From Micrococcales bacterium (GTDB lineage Bacteria > Actinomycetota > Actinomycetes > Actinomycetales > Dermatophilaceae): 9,813 nt of DNA. Under the pieces are notes generated by a model, which saw only the letters and a program-made list of their open reading frames with translations, was not told the origin of the DNA and searched no databases. Shown piece by piece: positions 6,047 to 9,813 of the stretch. The stretch lies in the NCBI GenBank assembly GCA_003157445.1, contig PMJN01000170.1, positions 1-9,813 on the forward strand. The letters run 5' to 3'. The translations under genes and the position numbers were made by a program. The number at the start of each line of letters is the position of its first letter. The first letter of the stretch is position 1.

Positions 6047-6955
6047 CACATAGGAGTGTCCGAACGCAGTGGTTACGGCACGGCAGATACGCGTGAGGGC
6101 AGCCGCTGGATGGTTGAGCGGGTCAGGGCCGCGCGGGACGCCGGCCTAGAGTCCCTTTTCCTTGGTGAACATCACGGCACGGGGGGCACCTACTACCAGA
6201 ACGCGCCCATGCTGGGTCGACTGCTGGCCGAGTGGGGGCACGAACCGGTGGGTGCGCTCTTCCTGCTGGCCTTGTGGCACCCAGTGACTCTGGCCGAACA
6301 GGTCGGTACCCTCGCCTCGCTCACCCCGGGACGGTTCATCCTGCAATGTGCCCTGGGTGGTGGCGACGACCAGTTCGGCGCCATGGGGGTCCCGCTGCGT
6401 GGACGAGTCGCACGGTTCGAATCGACCTTGGATGTACTGCGGCGTCTGCTGGCTGGCCAGGAAGTCACCACAAACGAACCCCTTGCACTTAAGGCTGCCC
6501 GCAGCGGCCCGCTACCGCCCGAGCCAGTCGACGTGTGGATCGGCGCCTCCGCACCGCCAGCCATCGACCGTGCAGCCCGGCTGGGTGACGGCTGGATCGC
6601 CGCGCCGGGTCTGACCCCGGCGCAGGCTGCTCAGCAGATCGAGGCCTACCGCGCGAACTGCGTTGCGCACGGTAGGCCGGTAGGTGTGACCGCCATCAGG
6701 CGCGATGTCCACGTCGGCACAGACTTGGCCGACGCCAGGCGGGTAGCTGACCCGATCGTCACCGCCGGCTACCGCGGCCTGCCTCCCGAATCGCTGGTCA
6801 TAGGAGGAGTCGCCCAGGTCAGCCAGGCCTTCGCAGACCTCGGCAACCTCGGGTTCAGCCACGTCCTGGTACGTCACCTCGCCGATGACCAAAGCGAGGT
6901 CCTGGCGTCCTATGAGCGGCTGGGCGCTGTGCGTTCGGACCTTGCCGCTGTGTAG
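6044..6955 (+). CDS. Luciferase-like (LLM class) monooxygenase, probably flavin/F420-dependent
   Basis: A 303-residue protein with the TIM-barrel pattern of bacterial-luciferase-like oxidoreductases. It shows a Met-rich first strand (MHIGVSE), ERVRAARDAGLESLFLGEHHG (25-45), PVTLAEQVGTLASLTPGRFI (80-99), a cofactor-region ALGGGDDQFGAMGVPLRGRVARF, LDVLRRLLAG, PVDVWIGASAPPAIDRAARLGDGWIA (161-186) and a C-terminal GFSHVLVR strand. The family uses reduced FMN or F420 to oxidise or reduce varied small molecules; the substrate cannot be told here. I chose ATG 6044 over 5924 because resemblance and the usual length of about 300 begin there. It is a single gene, tail-to-tail with the DUF4407 gene 34 bases away, and does not look damaged, unlike the DNA just upstream. 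Confidence 0.87.
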   Translation: MHIGVSERSGYGTADTREGSRWMVERVRAARDAGLESLFLGEHHGTGGTYYQNAPMLGRLLAEWGHEPVGALFLLALWHPVTLAEQVGTLASLTPGRFILQCALGGGDDQFGAMGVPLRGRVARFESTLDVLRRLLAGQEVTTNEPLALKAARSGPLPPEPVDVWIGASAPPAIDRAARLGDGWIAAPGLTPAQAAQQIEAYRANCVAHGRPVGVTAIRRDVHVGTDLADARRVADPIVTAGYRGLPPESLVIGGVAQVSQAFADLGNLGFSHVLVRHLADDQSEVLASYERLGAVRSDLAAV

Positions 6956-6989
6956 AGCAACCCGCGCAACATCCAGGCGCCCGCCATAC

Positions 6990-8639
6990 TCACAGTTCCC
7001 TGACAAATGGAAGTCCAAGTTGCACGCGAATCCGGCCGGCAGCTACCGGAACCGCAGGGTCCGGCTGGTCGGCCTCACCGTCGACCCCCAGGCCAGGGGC
7101 CATTGACCCGTCGGCTTCAACCGCGACTTCGGATGGGGCAGCAGGGGCCATGGCGTTGACCGGCTCGACCCTTGCTGAGCTATTGCCTTTAGGTTGAGTC
7201 CCCGCGCCTTTCGAAGCGCCCACCCACCCCTGCATTCCGCCACTGAGGGAGTGGTTTGCCTGATCTTCGCCAACGCCAGAGATCCCTGCACTACTGGGTT
7301 CACCGTTATGCAGCGTCTTCATGACCTGAGTACTCCATTGTTGGAGCACTACATCGAGAATCTTCTCCATCTCTTTGTCTACCAGAATGTTCGCCTTGAT
7401 CCTGGGTGCCTTCTCTGCTGTGTGCATGTCGTCTTCGACCTCGCGATGCTTCTGCGAATCGTTCTCGATGCGCCGCCGATGGTTCTTCCGGCGCTGCACT
7501 GCATCGTCGTAGGTCGACTCGTCCGCCAAGTCGCTGATCCGGTCGTACAGCGAAGGTGGCCCCAGACTCGTAAGCGACTTCACAAGCACCGGTAGCAGTT
7601 CGATCATGAAGAACAGGCCGGCGACTGCCCAGTGAGCTTCATTGGCAGCTGGGCTTGTGCTTCCTATTCTGTCCAAGGCTTCAATTTGGGCTAAGAGTCC
7701 TGTGTTGCTCGCTTGGACTACGCTGTCCTGGGTCATCACGCCATTGATCTGCTTCTGCAGAACTGTGCGATTCGCGTACAGCGCCGGAAGTTCCTTCTTA
7801 GCCTGGGTTTGTGCTGCTGCCACTGTTGCCGTGTTGCTCGCTGCGACTTCCTGATTGGCCTTGTCGACGGCGGCTTGTGCTGTCTGGACGGCTATCTGGG
7901 CGTCTGCTAGGTCGGCCGCCGCGATTTGGTACAAGCGATTAAGCGACTGGTAGCGCGGGCCATCGCCCGATTTGCCGCTGGCCCCTTGGCAGTTGGACCC
8001 GTCGAGCTCGCAGGTCATCTTGTCGTAGGCGTCCGTAGCGACATGCCGCTTGTCCGCTAAGTTGCTTTGGGCCGCTGCCAACTGGCCGTTGGCAGCGGCT
8101 ACGTTAGCGGCGGTAAGTCCAGGAACGGTTCCGGCGAGAATTCCTTCGTCCGTGCCGATCTTCGCCTCGACCTGCGTGAGCGCGGTCGACGTGGGACTCT
8201 CCGCGCGCGTCTGCCCCAACCTATTTGCTGCCTGGGCATTCACTACCGTCTCGTTCGTCGCGATCTCGTTCTGAAACACCCTAAGAACAATAGGAGTCGA
8301 GATGACAATACCCAAGAGTGCAGCCATGCCAATACGTGGAAGCAGCATCCCCGCGGTGCGCCACAGGCTGTTGCCGGACCTCATATTGAGGATGAGCATA
8401 CGATCCAGATTTAAAATGATGAATCCCCAGCCGATGCCGAGCGGAATCGCGAACCACCATTGGACTTTAAGCCCGTCAGTAAGGGCGAAGGCCATCGATA
8501 CCACGGCAAGTCCTGCCGTCGAAAGAAGTACCAGGCCCATCTGGATGAACTTGCTCCGAGCGGACGGGACCTCAGGAAGGATCCCCGGTTCCGCACCCCC
8601 CAACTGGGCCAGGCGGTCTCCGAGTGTTGATGAAGCCAT
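6990..8639 (-). CDS. DUF4407 domain-containing membrane protein
   Basis: A 549-residue protein with DUF4407 architecture. Three membrane segments lie near the N-terminus (about 32-54, 60-83 and 99-121), the second ending in the family-typical NLDRML. A long Ala/Gln-rich, probably coiled-coil region outside the membrane follows (about 125-335), with a Cys pair (C210, C217) that could form a disulfide. A fourth membrane segment (about 337-359, including FFMIELLPVLVKSL) leads into a cytoplasmic Arg/Glu/Lys-rich helical stretch and a low-complexity Ala/Gly/Pro tail after about 445. Function of the family is not established. The ATG at 8639 is the first in frame, because a TAG lies four codons upstream; its ribosome site is weak. 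It is divergent from the gene at 9016. Confidence 0.85.
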   Translation of the reverse strand: MASSTLGDRLAQLGGAEPGILPEVPSARSKFIQMGLVLLSTAGLAVVSMAFALTDGLKVQWWFAIPLGIGWGFIILNLDRMLILNMRSGNSLWRTAGMLLPRIGMAALLGIVISTPIVLRVFQNEIATNETVVNAQAANRLGQTRAESPTSTALTQVEAKIGTDEGILAGTVPGLTAANVAAANGQLAAAQSNLADKRHVATDAYDKMTCELDGSNCQGASGKSGDGPRYQSLNRLYQIAAADLADAQIAVQTAQAAVDKANQEVAASNTATVAAAQTQAKKELPALYANRTVLQKQINGVMTQDSVVQASNTGLLAQIEALDRIGSTSPAANEAHWAVAGLFFMIELLPVLVKSLTSLGPPSLYDRISDLADESTYDDAVQRRKNHRRRIENDSQKHREVEDDMHTAEKAPRIKANILVDKEMEKILDVVLQQWSTQVMKTLHNGEPSSAGISGVGEDQANHSLSGGMQGWVGASKGAGTQPKGNSSARVEPVNAMAPAAPSEVAVEADGSMAPGLGVDGEADQPDPAVPVAAGRIRVQLGLPFVREL

Positions 8640-9015
8640 GTGAACGTCAACCTACTTTCGCGTTTCGCGAGCAAATCCGGACTCGTGCTGCTCCTATCGG
8701 GCCACACGTTGATGTCACCTCCTCAAAGAGCGATAAGGCCACACATGAGTCGCCTCATAGGGTCGCAGTCTTATGGCAGCAGCGGTAGTGAGGTTTCTCT
8801 CATGCTTGGCACACAGTGCCAGTGCTTCCTCGATGATGGCCGCGGCGCAGACAGACGGGGTCGCCCGTGTCAGCTATTGGGTCGGCCGGTCAGTTTCCGA
8901 GGGATCTCCAAGCGGAGAAGTGCTGACATCGCGTCGTTATCTACGCCAGGCAGAGGTCCTGAACCTCTGCTAGACATAGAGATCACTAGTCCACAGGCAG
9001 GCAGGAGAAGCGCGA
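8640..9015. promoter_or_regulatory. Divergent control region with several small palindromes
   Basis: 376 bases between the DUF4407 gene and the gene at 9016. Perfect inverted repeats: TCGCG-TTT-CGCGA (8658-8670), ATGAG-TCGC-CTCAT (8745-8758), TGGCAC-ACA-GTGCCA (8807-8821) and GCAGAGGT-CCTGA-ACCTCTGC (8950-8970). The last lies 45 bases before the ATG at 9016, a place typical for an operator or leader hairpin. The long open frame across this region lacks protein-like composition and crosses the start of the real gene in another frame. No tRNA and no confident promoter hexamers were found. Confidence 0.4.
8950..8970 (+). promoter_or_regulatory. Perfect 8-bp palindrome upstream of the Abi-like gene
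   Basis: GCAGAGGT and ACCTCTGC flank a 5-base CCTGA. It could be a repressor-binding site or a hairpin in the mRNA leader of the gene at 9016. No T-run follows, so a terminator role is unlikely. Confidence 0.4.
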
Positions 9016-9813
9016 ATGAGCCCAGACACGCCTTCCCTCTTGCTGTCCGTGCCACGTGGGGTCCGGTCGCCAGACGACGTCTCGGTGTTTCACGCAGGGG
9101 CTCCCTCGTACATGAGCCCCTCGCTGCTTGGCTGGGTCTGGTCGATGGTCAGGGACCATGACTTGGAGGGCTATGTCCAGGCAAACCCCCACGGTTGGAA
9201 GTTCAAGAGGGTCTACGAAGCCACAACTATGAACGACGACCTCATGCTCGACGTCGTGGACTCGATCCTGCAGCACCTACCTGCATTGGACGAGGCGGGC
9301 GACTACGTCACCCAGAACAAGCTTCGAGTACTTGTGGCTGCCCTTCAGTCAATCCTTACCGAGTCCTCGTCCGCCTTCGCCGTCGATTTCTCACATGGGA
9401 TGCGCCTGGTTCAGCGAGTCGACCAGACCGCCGAACAAGCCTCTAGGGATGCACTGGCACAAGTTGGTCACGCTTCTGGACTGCTCAAAACAGCATGGTC
9501 CGAAACGTTCAAGCGGGAAGCCGACCCCTCAAGTGCATACCGGGATGCGGTACTCGCCGTTGAGTCCGTCGCATGCCGAACAATCACTCCCTCCGACCAG
9601 AGGCCGAGCCTTGGCAATGCCATCAGCCAACTCCAGAGCACCCTGACAACTTGGACTGTCGCGACCATCGGCGACCAGCAACAGGCCTCTGCTGAGACCC
9701 TCCTGGCAATGCTGAAGATGATCTGGGCGAACCATGAAGAACACATTGGCGCTGATGGCGCGCCCGCGCAGCCGGCATCGCAGGATGAGGCCGAAGCCGT
9801 GGTGTTCCTGGCC
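9016..9813 (+). CDS. Uncharacterised protein with Abi-like C-terminal region, 3' end cut by window edge
   Basis: 266 codons are open to the right edge. AGGAG (9003-9007) lies 8 bases before the ATG, the best ribosome site in the window. I do not know a named function. The C-terminal part follows a pattern I recognise from uncharacterised actinobacterial proteins: PSSAYRDAVLAVESVACRTI (171-190), SLGNAISQL, TWTVATIG, LLAMLKMIWANHEEHIGADG (229-248), PASQDEAEAVVFLA. This layout resembles the C-terminal domain of abortive-infection-type proteins. Many relatives have RHGG where this one has EHIG. No signal peptide or membrane segment is visible, so it is probably cytoplasmic. Probably only a few residues are missing. 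It diverges from the DUF4407 gene. Confidence 0.7.
   Translation, partial: MSPDTPSLLLSVPRGVRSPDDVSVFHAGAPSYMSPSLLGWVWSMVRDHDLEGYVQANPHGWKFKRVYEATTMNDDLMLDVVDSILQHLPALDEAGDYVTQNKLRVLVAALQSILTESSSAFAVDFSHGMRLVQRVDQTAEQASRDALAQVGHASGLLKTAWSETFKREADPSSAYRDAVLAVESVACRTITPSDQRPSLGNAISQLQSTLTTWTVATIGDQQQASAETLLAMLKMIWANHEEHIGADGAPAQPASQDEAEAVVFLA

Noticed and set aside
8950..8970. Palindrome considered as a terminator or tRNA-like arm
   Set aside because: No T-run follows, and no cloverleaf with a TTC loop can be built around it.
8640..9161. 173-codon plus-strand open frame
   Set aside because: It crosses the divergent control region and overlaps the start of the well-supported gene at 9016 in another frame, with no family resemblance.
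1..9813. CRISPR array, tRNA, rRNA or phage attachment site
   Set aside because: No regularly spaced direct repeats, no tRNA or rRNA consensus and no integrase gene were seen.

Overview
The window is high-GC DNA from what looks like an actinomycete (Actinomycetota). Supporting this are G/C-rich third codon positions, GTG/TTG start codons, a luciferase-like (F420-type) oxidoreductase, a DUF4407 membrane protein and an actinobacterial IS110-family transposase. No rRNA or tRNA gene, CRISPR array or phage structural gene was seen. All family calls rest on reading motifs, without database searches.

Layout. (1) 1-963, minus: IS110-family DEDD transposase, cut by the left edge. (2) 964 to about 1340: non-coding 5' end of that element, with several hairpins; a candidate bridge RNA. 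(3) 1376-4301: molybdenum-cofactor locus, with a MoaD-type sulfur carrier on the minus strand divergent from xdhC/coxI-like and moaA genes on the plus strand. (4) 4390 to about 5870: a gene graveyard. It holds a VOC/glyoxalase-like gene with several frameshifts and two stops, the tail of its former upstream neighbour, and a broken helix-turn-helix gene of mobile-element type. (5) 6044-6955, plus: intact luciferase-like monooxygenase. (6) 6990-8639, minus: DUF4407 membrane protein. (7) 8640-9015: a regulatory-looking intergenic region with several small palindromes. (8) 9016 to the right edge, plus: an uncharacterised protein with an Abi-like C-terminal region, incomplete.

How the genes fit together. 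MoaA makes the first pterin intermediate of molybdopterin, MoaD carries the sulfur for the dithiolene, and XdhC-like proteins hand the finished cofactor to xanthine-dehydrogenase/CO-dehydrogenase-type enzymes. The first block is therefore a partial cofactor-supply module whose client enzyme is not in view. The divergent DUF4407 and Abi-like pair shares one intergenic region and could be a functional pair. That pair and the possible bridge RNA are the most interesting things here. The stretch between moaA and the monooxygenase has been remodelled by mobile DNA and is decaying.
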